NCBI GenBank assembly: GCA_003342815.1
Contig: PTEX01000012.1
Location: forward strand, 433,192 to 497,191
DNA: 64,000 bases
From: Eudromia elegans
Lineage: Eukaryota; Chordata; Aves; Tinamiformes; Tinamidae
Direction of reading: 5' to 3'
Shown piece by piece: positions 52,415 to 64,000 of this stretch. A program made the translations under genes and the position numbers. The notes below the pieces were generated by a model. The model searched no databases. It saw only the letters and a program-made list of their open reading frames with translations, and was not told the origin of the DNA. Within the stretch, counting starts at the first letter, position 1. Every line of letters begins with the position of its first letter.

Positions 52415-52452
52415 TAGTCTGTTTATCTAATAGTAGTCTGCTTATCTAATAA
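52415..52452. repeat. 19-base tandem duplication
   Basis: TAGTCTGTTTATCTAA at 52415 is repeated as TAGTCTGCTTATCTAA at 52434, a spacing of 19 bases with one mismatch. A minor local duplication within intron 1. Confidence 0.6.
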
Positions 52453-55400
52453 TGAAGTTGTATCTTTTGGCAATGTTGAACTGAATTTTATTGTTAATAG
52501 CTCTTAGATCTTCCTAGCTGAAGTTAAGCAATAGTTAGTGTTTGGCTAAAACTGCGTAGCTGATCCTAATGAGATTGAGATTTGATTGATGTGCTACTTC
52601 ACCGACATTAAGACGTACTGTAAACAAGACGGTAGAGATACAAAGCATATTGCTTCCCGACAGCTCTTGATTTCATTTGTGCTCTGAACATTGTTTAGAA
52701 TTCTTTTATTTCCCACCACATATTCTGACTCCTCTTGATATGTTAAAGTTATTTTTAAGAAAAAAAGGATGAAATATGGATTAGATAATAAGCTTTTATT
52801 TCTTATAATGATCACAGCCAAAGCAAGGCCCCACTGCCTGCATCAGAAGGGATAACCTTCACAACCAAAAGACAGAAGTCTTTAGCCTGCAGTAGTATTT
52901 CTCCTTTGTATAGATATTTCCAGAGTTAATATCTTCTTTCTAATTTCTGTTACTTGGACTCCTGAGAGCTAGATCCATGCTCATAAGCTCTGAACACAAT
53001 ATTAAGCCCTTTAACACAGACTTGCAAGACTTGCCCTTCCTCCAGGCTGCTGTCTACTTGACCTGGACCAAAGAGAACTGTGAAGTGTATTTTGGAGGAT
53101 GTGAGACCATCTGCTCCTTTAACGGAGTACGAAGAGGCAGATGACAAATCTGCTGGCTGTAAGAACATCAGTGTTATTGGAGACACTAATCAATGACCAG
53201 CCTAAATACACTGACCTGCTTCTTGGATACACTTTTTGTCTGTTTCAGAAGGCACTAAGCAACAGGCCATTAAAACTGAGCTTATCCAAAAACTCTTTGG
53301 CTCCCATGAGTGAAGTTGGCACCTAGGGTAGGAAACAGGATTGTGTGGGACATACAATGCCTTGTGTAAAGGTTGTCTTCAAGAAAAGTAAGCTGAAAAA
53401 GCTAAAAAGGAAGGTGGAGATCAGATTTGACATGATACTGTCAAATCTTGGTTAGTCTGCTTTCTGAAAAAGAGAAGTTATTTGGCAACATCTTTAAGTA
53501 TTCGGAATCAAATTGTATTTGAATTCAATTTATTTTTGAAAGAAACCAGCCAAGTTTCAGTATGTATTTCCCTTATGAATTTACCCTCAAATATTCTATC
53601 TGCTTTCCTCAAATTTCCAGCTTGCTAACACAACAATGTCAAGTTGCAGATGATACCAAGATATTTGTAGTGATAAAAAGACTTTACTAAGTGTTGTTAT
53701 TACAATTAGTTACTAAGTGTGAATTCTAAAGCCTATGCGTTGTGCATGTATGTCCATTAATGCATTTTACCTACTTAAAATGTTTGGACTGTATCTGATT
53801 ATCACTGTGTTGGAGACTGGCTCCATTTTTTCACAAGTTGTAAATATGTAGTATATATCTCATTAATACAGAAAAATTACTTTAGGAATATGATGAATCT
53901 GACTTGTTCAGAGTAAAACAGAGAATAAGACTTCAGGCAATGACCTCAAAATGTTTTTTCCAACCACAAATCAAGCCTTTAGACACCATTATTTTGCACC
54001 TATCAGTACTACAAAGAATTTTGTGTCTCACTAGGACTCTCCAGTGGAATCAAGATCTAGTGTCCAGAGTAGGTGAGGTAAAAATCTGTGAAGTTGTGAC
54101 ATTTGATTTGAAAAAGAGAAAACCCTGCTACTGTGTTACTGCCCTGTTAACTGATATTGACTGTCTTGAATATTTTTTGTTTTATTAAAAAACAATCTAT
54201 TTTGAGGATTGAGAGTCTGCAACAATTTTCTGACGGATTACTTTAAAATGTCAATTGTCTGAGGCTATTTAGAGAGTCAAAGCAATCTAGAGAAATCCTT
54301 GGATCTCTCTAGCATCAAACGAGGCCAAATGGGACAGTAAAAAGTGCCCACAACGTCTTTCACATTAGATTTGCAATGTATTACATGACTTACAGTCCTG
54401 CATATGCAATGCACTTTTGCAGTATGTGACAAGCTCAGCAACATGTACTGTCTGGTGTTTTATCTGTATATTATGATAGATAAATTTTGTTTTTCTCGTG
54501 GACTGGAACAATGATCATATTTCACAGGAACTTCTCTTGACCCACTCTTCATCACTCTTCTTTAGACTGCAATTTTTTTTTTTTTCCTTCAGGCTACAAA
54601 GTGTTTTCTGTAGTTTGTTCCTGCAGAGAATTATGAAAATCATATGAAGATGTAGCTGGAACCAGCAAACGGAACAGTATCTGTGAGTTTGCATATGATT
54701 TTGGTAGGGCTTTTTTTTTCTGATTTTCCTGTCCAGTAAGAAGTCAACAAGTCACACCACTATATATGTCAGAAGGCAGCATCTGCTTCTACAAAGAATG
54801 GGAAAAGTTACTACGTGAGATGATCTAGGTGATAGAAGAGTAAGTTGGCTCCAGAAGTAACAGAAATGTTCTCAAGAGAGGTTTTCATGGGTGTTTGAAA
54901 GCAGACGTTGATTATTGTTCATCTTTGAACAAATAGTATTCCAATTTTCTATTTACTTTAAAAAAATAACTATACTGAGAAATGGACGAAATGGCAGCCC
55001 TTTTTTGGTTAGAAGAAATAAAATGGAATTACAGACTGTCATTGAGTCTGTTCTCTTCAGTGACAAGACAGAATAAACTAATATCTTTGTAAAGACACTT
55101 GAGTGCAGAGATTTTTAGGAGAATGAATAACTTTTAATTAAAGGATTATATGAGCACTGAATGAATGATTACAAGTCAGTCATGAATAATCTCAGATTGT
55201 AAAATAGAAAGGTTTTGATAAATTATATTCTAAAGTTCCAAGTTCAAAAGGGGTGGTGTGCACAGAGTACCAAAATTCACTTTAAGATCAAGCTTGCTGA
55301 GTGTATGGAAGAGATATCTGTAGGTATTCATTTATTTCTAAGCATCATTTTCTGAATTTCTCTGTATTTGCATCTTGTGATATCTGAAGCTGAAAAGAAA

Positions 55401-58400
55401 ATGACTTTTGCTATTATATTCTGTTACTTCAGTTCTTCACAGTTTCTGATGTTCTCCCTTGGGATCCTTGTATGAATGTGATATTTTTGTTGTTTTGTCT
55501 CAAGGGCTGGAGATCCAGAGCAAGGTAACACAGAGTGACATGTAGCAGAAGTGCTGGTATTTCTAAAAACTTGTTATTTCCTCTTTGATTCGTACAGCTG
55601 GCGTACTCAAGGCTGATATTTAGGGGTTGATAAAGAATATTTACCCTTCTGTCAGATTAATAAGAAGCTTCAGGTTCTCCATACCAATGCCTCCAAAAAT
55701 GCCTCTGTTAGGATGCCCAGAGGCATGGAAGGATCAGTCTTAAGGAATGATCCAAAGTCTGAGATCAATGAAGTTTTCCTACTAGTGATTGTAAATGCAT
55801 GCAATCTACTTAAACTATTGGAACTATATGGACTTCTCAGAAAGCAAAATTGAGCCCAGTAATATTATTAGAATATATTTAAACTTGTGTGCTGACAACT
55901 GGCTTATCTGAATGCCAGGAACATGTTACATACCTAGTTTGGTTAGATATTTCCTATGGGATGGTTCATTATCAAAGTATATTTCATTGTCTTGAAAATT
56001 TGCTGCAGTGGATTGTGGATCAAATCTACAGCATTGACTTGTTAGCTCAGTGACTTTAGCATTTTTGTGGAAGAGAAGCTGTTGGAATTTAGTGAGAAAT
56101 AGTGATGCTGCTTTTAAAAATAATGAGATTCATGAGCAGGCAAGCTTTTCTGGGAGTTGCTTTAACTATTGGCTTATGAAAGGAAAGACGGTTCAGATTT
56201 TTCTAGGTTACTCTGGATTCAGTGAGGATTAACTCTGAATTCTTACTTAGGATTTAACTTAACATTGAGTGAAGAGTTTGGGCTAATACTTATGTTATTT
56301 TTCTGTTCCTTTAATATAAATTAAAGGAGAATCTGAGATATTAAAGTGGGGAAAAATATAAATAAAAAAATTCTGGTGAAATGCAGTGCACTTGCTTCCT
56401 TTGGAAACAGAGGAAATAGTGGTTATTTATAGAGGAGACATATAAAGAGGGGAACTCTAAGTAATCATGTTTCCTTCTTTTGACTGCTATTTCCACAGCT
56501 CTATAAATTGATATATAAGTCCAGGCCTCTGGAGTGTATCAATGAAGCCAACTTCCAATGAATCTTCATGAATTGCAAGAAAACTTAACAAACTCTTAAC
56601 AAATTATTTTTTTCTTAAAGGCTTTGCCCTGTAGTTGCTCATTTTTCTGTTCTCAGTCATCTTCCCAATCAAAACTTGACTGTACAAGTAATCTCGGTGA
56701 TCGTCTAGGAAACTATGTATGTGGTGTGTCTATGGTTTGAAAAAGCAGCCCTAGGCTTAGTGACATGCTTCATACTGGTGACATCTCTGAGCATCTAACT
56801 GCAAAATGTGTGATTCTGTATTCTGTCCTCAAGCAGCCTTCCCACTGGCTTCTGTTCATGAATATTATGAATTACTTTACCTCCTACTAATCTAGCCCTA
56901 CTTTTAGTAGGGAGTGCACTTTCTAATGATGCAATGCAATACCATAGCACAGATAAGATACTGTCCTTGATTTTCCTAAGCTAAATTTCATGAGGAAATT
57001 AGGTCAACAGAATGTAATTACCTGCACTGAAGTCTCCTAAGGGCACTCACTGGGTAGATCTGTGCAAATGCCTAATTATTTTGATTTGCTTACAGAAGCA
57101 AAAAAAAAATCAGTGAAGAAAATGGGTCTGAATAGAGCAAAATTACTTCTTGTTCGACCTGAATTGAAAAATGTAGTTGATTCTGAGCTTTTATTCACAG
57201 TTTTTACAAGAATTTTTAAAGTTTTTCCTTTTTTGACTAAAAATCAGTTTGTGAACTGAACATTTCTGTTAAGTCCAACAGCCTTCTAAAAAGAAACTTT
57301 GAGGCTGATCAGAGCTAGCTCCTGGGGTTTATTTCTCTTGGAACATAAAGTCTCTTCTGTACAACAGTGTTTCTTAGTGTGCTCATCCAGGACTAAACTT
57401 CACTTACTCTTTATAGATAAAGAGTATGAAGCCTGATCCTTGCCTGTTTTTTCCTTCTGCTCAGTGAGGCAGCTTCCCTTCCCAGCTAGCCTGTGAACTG
57501 GCCTGTTCTGTTCTGCTTAAAGAAACTGGAGGCCAAATAATTTCCAATCATAGATAATTTGCAATAAAACTAGTTTTGGTTCCACTTGGAAAGACATCAT
57601 TAGAAAGTACTTAGACTACCCAAGAGTATTTTAGTTTGTGTGAATGTACAGGATATACAGGCACATATTCTGAAATAGGTCTTTGTATCCAACACCATAT
57701 TTTTAGTAAAAAATCCATCAATGGTATGCAGCTTGCCTTGGACTTCTTCCAGTGAGGTGGCATGATGAGTATCCCTGATGATTCCCTGAGGAATCCAGGC
57801 ACCTGAGTCAAAATCTGTTTACGCATCTCTCTACTAACCAATTAAATAAGCAACACAGTTAATGGTGTAGGATTCCCAGCGCTGTCCTTTCATGCCTCAG
57901 CCAGCCATGTGGGAGCCATCCATCCTCATTCTTTGGTCTTTCTCTGGCTTGGTAATTCTTGCTTTGTTTTGTCCTGAGCAGTGGAGCAGCTTCAGGCATC
58001 AGACAGAGAGTGTTCCCTGTCCTACAGCTGCTCTGTGTGATGCATTTCATAGCAGCAGAGGGAAAGATGTGGAGGACGATACCTTCTTCCATGAGGAAAA
58101 AATGGAAACTCCACAGAGATGGAAATAAGATCTGTATATGATGCCTACTGGGAAGTGACAGAGGGAAACATCCCTTCAGAGAAACCACAAATGGTGTTCT
58201 AGCTGAGATTGAAATATTTAAGGAAATTCTACAGTAAATTGTAGCTGAATTCAGAATTACAGTTTTGGAGTTAGGCACCTGACCTTAAGATCTGATTTTC
58301 AGTGTTTTCTCCTTATGTCTCCCTAGATAAAAGATGATGACATTAATCCTCACCTTCAGTATTGATACTTGATTAAAAACATTTAAAACTGTATTGCTTA

Positions 58401-58723
58401 TGTTTTGGTATTGGATTTGATACCAGTATGGAAGACAGATTTGATTCAGCATGTGCTCTGCTTTTGCACGTCATTTTTGAAATGTAGTTCTGAATGGAAA
58501 TTTAAATCACACTTTTAAAAAATGATGTAAAAATGAATTTAAGAATGTGATGATATACTTCTTGCTATCTATACCCTGTGGTATTGCTGACCTATTGCTA
58601 TGGAAATGTGCAATGTGGGCTTCTTGGAGAGTTCTTAAATTCCACAAATAATCCTTCCAAATGTTGCAGAACCCAGTGATCACTTCAGCTTCCAGTGCCA
58701 TCTATAAAATATCCAAGAAAGAC

Positions 58724-58752
58724 GTACTAAACTTCTTCTTTTCTTTCCACAG
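58724..58752 (+). promoter_or_regulatory. Branch point, polypyrimidine tract and acceptor of exon 2
   Basis: TACTAAAC at 58725-58732 closely matches the branch-point consensus, with the branch adenosine about 22-24 bases before the exon. It is followed by a CTTCTTCTTTTCTTTCCACAG tract, ending with AG at 58751-58752. This is an unusually complete set of 3' splice signals and supports exon 2 independently of coding content. Confidence 0.8.
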
Positions 58753-59060
58753 GATGCTTTTCTGGGGACAATGACCACTTTCTGGCAATTCATCAGCTAA
58801 AGAGCAGGAAACCTACGTTTATTTATCACCATGTGCAAAGTTTGGAGAAAAGTCTGGACACAGATAGTTATAAGAATTCCAAACACAAATTTCATTCTTC
58901 TTCCCACACCAAAATAAGGCAGCTGCACCCTGCAATAATTGTTAAATCGACATTTCCCAGACCTGCTTATGACCCATCATCCCTCAATCTGCTAGCTATG
59001 ACTGGCCAAGATCCGGAAGTGGAAAATCTCCCCATCCCTGCAAATAACATAATTGTGGTG
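58753..59060 (+). CDS. Exon 2 of the unidentified secreted or membrane protein (residues 21-123)
   Basis: The 308-base exon completes the glycine codon begun in exon 1 (G|GA) and stays open for 102 further codons, ending in phase 0 at donor GTG|GTAAGTAAG (GT at 59061). The mature N terminus begins near CFSGDNDHFLAIHQLKSRKP (residues 22-41). A polar, Lys/His/Ser-rich stretch follows (about residues 50-80, e.g. KHKFHSSSHTKIRQLHP). The exon ends with an acidic and hydrophobic stretch (residues 105-123, GQDPEVENLPIPANNIIVV). There is one cysteine, Cys22, outside the signal peptide. No N-glycosylation sequon, membrane segment or recognisable domain is seen. The basic KSRK at 37-40 could be a processing site, but that is speculative. 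The composition suggests a flexible pro-region or linker before folded domains encoded further downstream. Confidence 0.78.
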
Positions 59061-59309
59061 GTAAGTAAGTGGCTTTTTCTGGGTTCTGGTATTTTTACAA
59101 ATAACTGTACCTACAAACAGAGATTTTAATACGGAGTATCCAACGTTCACATTGCACTATCTGGCATCTGAATCTTGTAGTTCTACTTCTCACTGATGCA
59201 GAGCCCCTATTCACATAACTTTACCACAATCAACCTGCAGTCCAGTCTAACAGTATAGAATACTGCTTCTCTGTAGGTTAAATAAAAAAAAATAAAAAAA
59301 AAAAATAAA

Positions 59310-59355
<46 letters not shown>

Positions 59356-62300
59356 ACAACAAAACCAAAACTCCCTTATCTTTGCCTCAAGTGCTTTTAG
59401 TCCTCTTGTCCTGATTGGTATATGTACTGCTTCTGCTGAATGGGTTTTAAACTTTCTCTGCAGAGAGCACAAGAAGATGCGCCTCAGGGAACAGTCTTAC
59501 ACAGGCAGGGAGATTTTAAAAGGCTGACCCAAAGGTCTTGTTCACTTCCATTTCTCCTGTGCTTCTATCATCATGCTTATGCAGCTGTTTGAAGGCAAAA
59601 CTGTTTCTCCTAAGGAATGAGAATGTGTTTTTGTTGATGTAAGCCATATGTGCTTTTTCTGGGAGATGTAGTCTGGGAGACTTTCCTTGTTCACTCACCT
59701 ACATGAGGCGAACTTGCTCATTCTCAGCAAAGTGATGGCAATATTCTCTCCTGCCATGGAGAGCATTTGCCAAGGTCTCTCTGCCCACAGGAGCCCTCTG
59801 TAGAGTACACAGGGCAGCCTGTACGTTGCGTGTGTGTCCTTCTGCCTTGCTTCCGTGCTCTGTAGCCCTGCTGGATTATGGAGGACAGCACGTGGCTTAT
59901 CCTTCTCCATTCTAAAGGGGAGGACAGTCATTCACAAGGCTCATCCGTTCATTAGCGTGAGCTAATTAATCTTGAAATTGTGACTAATTGCAATCACCAC
60001 TCATTTACCTAATTCTCTGTAAACAGAAGATGCTAGATTAAAAAAGAATTCTCTGCAAGCAGGGAATGAAGTCAGAGTGTGCAGTACTGGGGCATGTTAG
60101 TACACGAAGTATTGAAGAATAGGCACAGTTCTTCAGACCTTCAGTACCTCAGTGGGGCTGTGCTGATGAATCCATCGCATAGCTGCTTGCAGGCCATTGA
60201 GGTAGCTGGAATGCAATAAGGGCTAATGGAAAAAAATAAAGAGCAGGAGGGACTAGATGATAAGTATTATCAACAGTCTAGATTCAGTGGTATGCAAGTT
60301 TGCTACCGTAAATGCATATGAGTGAAGAAAAGGGATCTGACCATGTTGCTTCATTGAGGACATGTCAATGCAGTCTCAACACAAAATGGGTGGATATGTT
60401 TATGGCCCAAGCCATCCTCAGCCACCGGGGCTCCACTAAAGTCTACTTCCAAGATAAAGGTAGCTGCTTTCTCCCTCCAGAGCAGACACTGTTTCATCTT
60501 CTGTGAAAGCAAAATCTCTCTGTCAGTGCTTATAAAGGTAGGGGTGCAAGAAATTCAGAATACGCATTTCCATTAAATGACCCTGTGACCTTTTATTCTA
60601 GTAGGGTTTCGCACATTTTTTTTGAGAACTACAATCCTTGACTTTGAATGGCAGAACCTTGCAGAATATGCTTGGGGTACTCTGGTTTTCTCTGACTGGC
60701 TCTGTGCCTGTATTAAAACTTAATTTCAATTGTCAGTCACATAAAAACAGATCTATTAAATCTACATTAAGTTCTCATTAACTGACCACAGTCTGAAGCT
60801 TCTCTACTGCATTTCTATGATGGAAGAATCTGCTGCTGCTCTGCGGCCTTCAGCTCTGGCTGAGAACCTTATGTGCTCTAATGTCAGACCTCCTGAGCAT
60901 GAGCTGAGCGTGGCATAAAGCTGTTGGGTGGGATCCACAGCTCTCTCTGGGTGTGTCCAAGGACAACAATTTTGATTTGGTTTTAATGCCATCTTTTTTA
61001 TAAAAAGCCTTTTGGAAAGTGTATGGTTTAATGCACTTTTAACGTGAAGTGCTGAGAGTTGAACCACCCAGTGGACTAATTCCCCAATAAAAACCTGTAA
61101 AACTGTCTTCATCCAAAGGGCAGCTGTCCCACAGCAGGGCAGCTGCCATTATCCAAGCACAGCTCTGCTCAGACCAGGTCTTGGCACTTCTTTTTTTCTT
61201 CCCCCAATGAATTTCATGTTATTAGATTATAATGTTAATATCATTGCAAAAGGGAGTCTGTTTTGTTTTGAAGGCATGTATGTCATCCCTCTGTGTTCAG
61301 AACTAATGTCTGATGTTTGTTGTTTCTTTCTCATTCTGATAATTTAGGGCAAGGGACAGTATTTGCTGTTTTGCCCTGTCTGACCCTTTTGTTCCAGCCT
61401 TTAGCAATGCTGTCGGTTGTTCAACGTGAAAGGGCAATTGCTAGTGTTAATGCTTTCTGTAATCCAGTTATGTGCCTAGTGCACACTGTGATTTACTATG
61501 AAAGCCTACAAAGGAGGTTATTTTTTAAAAAAAATAAATCAGTGCTATGCTGTGCATCTCTGCAGAAGGGAGGAAACTGAATTCAATCTAATTTCAGTGG
61601 CTTGAGGCCCATTTGCTTTATGATGGAGGTGGAGAGGTTGGGTAAATGGATGCCTAATGTATAACTATTGCAAGGTTACATTTTGTGCTAAGGACTAGAT
61701 AATTTAACAAGCTTAAACATTGCCAATACACAGAGTTCTGGGAAGTCAACAACTCTGTAGGCATAATTTTGTTTTGTGATTCTTTCTGCAAAGAACAATC
61801 TTACTGAACCTGGGGAAGCTGTGGCACTCGTTTCCCAAAGGGACAAAGAAGAGATTTCCTCTTGGGACCTAAGTTTTATAAAACTGAAAGCTTTCCGTCA
61901 CATTTCCCCTTATTAACTTCTTGACTTTTTTTTTTTTTTCCCTCTGTTGTTCAATGCTCATTGTTTAGAAAGTGGGGACAGTTCATATCCAGAGGTCATA
62001 CAGGCATTTTGACTGTTGTATAAGTGTTGCACTGGTTAACCATATGTTCTTTCTAGTTGTCTGTCAAAACGGCATGAGGCCGCATCGGTGCCGGGAATTA
62101 CTTTTTTCCTATTTTCCTATAACATTAGGGGACTGTTTTGGACCTTAGAAACTATATACACATTAAACATGTTAAGAGAGTTATTAGTGAGATTAACAGT
62201 TTCAGAAATTAACAGTCTCAGTGCTGTACAGTAGTCTTGAGATGGAGCAGCTCTGTGTAATTTAGTTTTTCACCAGTGTTACTGAACTGAATTGATTTAA

Positions 62301-63999
62301 TTCGATTTCTTTTTCTTGGTTAATGTAATGGGACATAGGATGCACAGACAACCACACAGAGCTTCTTTTTGCCTTTTTCATGGCTTTTGTGTAAGCCTAA
62401 ATTGCTCTGAGCTGTAACTCTGCCATACCACTATGTCCATTTTGCCAGCAGTGTTTGAACCTTTTATAATGAAGCAAAATGAAAATAGGAAGAGCTTCAG
62501 ATGCTTGTGTTTTAAGGTAGGAATCGGTGGAAAGGTAAAGCACATAAATACTCTCTTCTACACATAGACATCCACACGCGAGTTAGTTATTCAAACTTTA
62601 GTACAGGCGGTGGAGTCAATATCTAGTCAGCAGAGTTTCCAGGCACTAGAACTTGGTAGTCTATTAAACTGTTGATTTTCTAGTAGAGTCTTTGACAGCG
62701 TTTTGCATCAGGTTGACTGGCATTTTTCTAAACAGTTTTTGCATGATTAGAGAGCACATGTAAGTTAGAGACCATTTCCAGTAGTCAAACTGCATGATGT
62801 CATCCTCTGTTACAGATTCCAGAATCTAATAGTATGGCCACAAGCCACTTCCATGTGTGGTCAGTGCCAAAGATCAGTCCTGGACACACTAAATTTGTGA
62901 GTGCGACATAGCCTTGACTTCTGGCTCAGGTGAGCTGAATATTTCTCCAGGCCCAATGGCTTGACAGACAAGCCTTCCTCTCATGACAGCGTGTACACAG
63001 ACACCTACTGTACACTGTTATCAATATATGTGCATATATTCATGGGTGTGCCTGTATATAAATATACACAGTGCTAGAGGTATGTTTCCGTGCATGAATA
63101 TGCATGCATCTCTAGTGCCATCTTTATCTGGAGCTGATTTCAGTTGGATCACAGATATTTCCTAGAGATAATTTGGAAATCCTCCCATCAAATCATAGCT
63201 CAAGTAGGTTCGACTGCTTCTAGGTGGCTTTGAGTAGCTGAAATTCTTCCAGTCATGAGTTGCTTTCAAACTTACGTCAAGTTCATCCCAAAAGTACCTC
63301 TACGTCCTCTTGTCTGACTTCTCTGGCTTTACGTATTTGGTTCAGAGAAGATTCAGCTTTTGCTTGCTCATTGATACAGCCTTACACATACGTGTTTCTC
63401 CCTCCATCAGCTCCCCATTTCCTGCTGGATCAGGGTTTAAGTATCAGTATCAAGGGCCAGGATCTAATTTGGATGCTGAAGTGGGATGGGGAATGTTCTT
63501 TGAAAGCAACAAATAGAATTTCTGAAAGGAAGTGGTAAGTTATCATTATCTGCTCTCCCTCATCTGGTGTTTGACAACTTATACTGTATTTGGTGTCCAA
63601 ATCCTCTAGTTCATTTAAAGTACCCTAAGACCACTCCCTCTGTAGGCCTTGTGAAGAGATGATCAGAATATTTTTGAAAGTGTATTAAAATACAAAATAT
63701 GTCAAAAATATGAGGTTACTCAGGAGAGCAAGTATTCTATAAGCTGGCAGGTCAGCCAGTATTAGGGAAAAGAGCCAGGCTAACTGCCTGTGAAACATAA
63801 CAGAAAGTCAAATATCCCTTTTTGCCACTTAGCATCTGAGGCCTGTTATCATCAGACTAAGAGAAGGGCTGGCACTGGGACAAACAGAGGAGGTGTAAAT
63901 AGGAAATCACATCTCTGCAGTGACTCCTCAAATGAGCTTTCTGAGGAGTTAGATCTCCAAATGCAGTAAGGTATCAAATGTATCCCTTTTTGTTTCCAG
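59061..63999 (+). other. Intron 2, about 4.9 kb
   Basis: Begins GTAAGTAAG at 59061 and probably ends at the AG at 63998-63999. No intervening exon with good splice signals on both sides was seen. Open frames at 61317-61580 and 63260-63538 lack matching splice sites and recognisable similarity. It contains a long A-rich tract at 59279-59354 and a T run near 61926. Confidence 0.55.
59279..59354. repeat. A-rich tract with an A43 run
   Basis: About 76 bases of A with a few T interruptions in the 5' third, then 43 consecutive A residues at 59312-59354. It starts 219 bases after the exon 2 donor. On the + strand it is transcribed as part of intron 2. No retroposed gene is recognisable just upstream. 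The length may partly reflect assembly or sequencing slippage. Confidence 0.9.
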
Positions 64000-64000
64000 G
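63982..64000 (+). promoter_or_regulatory. Probable acceptor of exon 3 at the window edge
   Basis: The window ends TCCCTTTTTGTTTCCAGG: a pyrimidine tract, AG at 63998-63999 and one following G. Exon 2 ends in phase 0, so exon 3 would start a codon with this G. Only one exon base lies within the window, so coding continuity cannot be tested here. Confidence 0.4.

Larger units (their letters stand above)
46502..58752 (+). other. Intron 1, 12.25 kb, no other exon recognised
   Basis: Bounded by GTGAGC at 46502 and a well-formed acceptor at 58751-58752. Beyond the CpG island tail it is AT-rich and CpG-poor. Noticed contents are the minisatellite at 46619-46726, T19 at 46919-46937, a 19-base tandem duplication at about 52415-52452 and a short TA run near 51722-51735. 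An acceptor-like CCACAG ends at 47273 and opens a short frame compatible with exon 1, but a stop (TAG, about 47362) arrives before any good donor. No CR1 copy was recognised inside the intron. A minus-strand frame at 53186-52950 looks protein-like by composition but matches nothing I know. Confidence 0.65.

Noticed and set aside
52950-53186. Protein-like 78-codon minus-strand open frame inside intron 1
   Set aside because: It has no recognisable family, no flanking splice signals that extend it, and a length compatible with chance.
58832-59129. Open frame extending past exon 2 to 59129
   Set aside because: The last 23 codons lie beyond a near-perfect GTAAGTAAG donor at 59061 and are best explained as intron read-through.

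Overview
The window looks like avian nuclear DNA. It carries several pieces of CR1, the dominant non-LTR retrotransposon of birds, including copies with the typical CR1 3' end. It is AT-rich and gene-poor, has long introns, and holds a single sharp CpG island. No rRNA, tRNA, CRISPR array, operon or other prokaryotic feature was seen.

Bases 1 to about 46000 appear to be an intergenic desert. They hold four CR1 fragments (about 2440-3690, 16652-17019, 34333-34406 and 40056-40240), one LTR-like segment (about 4711-4992, tentative), a large TTCC microsatellite (35850-36062) and several simple repeats. No open frame there resembles a known cellular protein. Frames with protein similarity are CR1 remnants, and the rest are short and chance-like.

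A CpG island spans about 46020-47210. It contains a perfect NRF-1-type palindrome, a GC box, twelve units of a GGCTC pentamer ending ten bases before an ATG, and a first coding exon (46441-46501) that encodes a signal peptide and ends at a GTGAGC donor. Intron 1 is 12.25 kb. Exon 2 (58753-59060) joins it in the correct phase, has a good branch point, polypyrimidine tract and acceptor, and ends at a GTAAGTAAG donor. The last bases of the window are a strong acceptor, so exon 3 probably begins at base 64000. Together the exons give the first 123 residues of a secreted or type I membrane protein on the + strand. I do not recognise the family, so no symbol is given.

The most notable points are the pentamer repeat abutting the start codon, a MYB-half-site-rich minisatellite at the start of intron 1, and the unidentified secreted-protein gene. 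I found no convincing novel multi-gene system.
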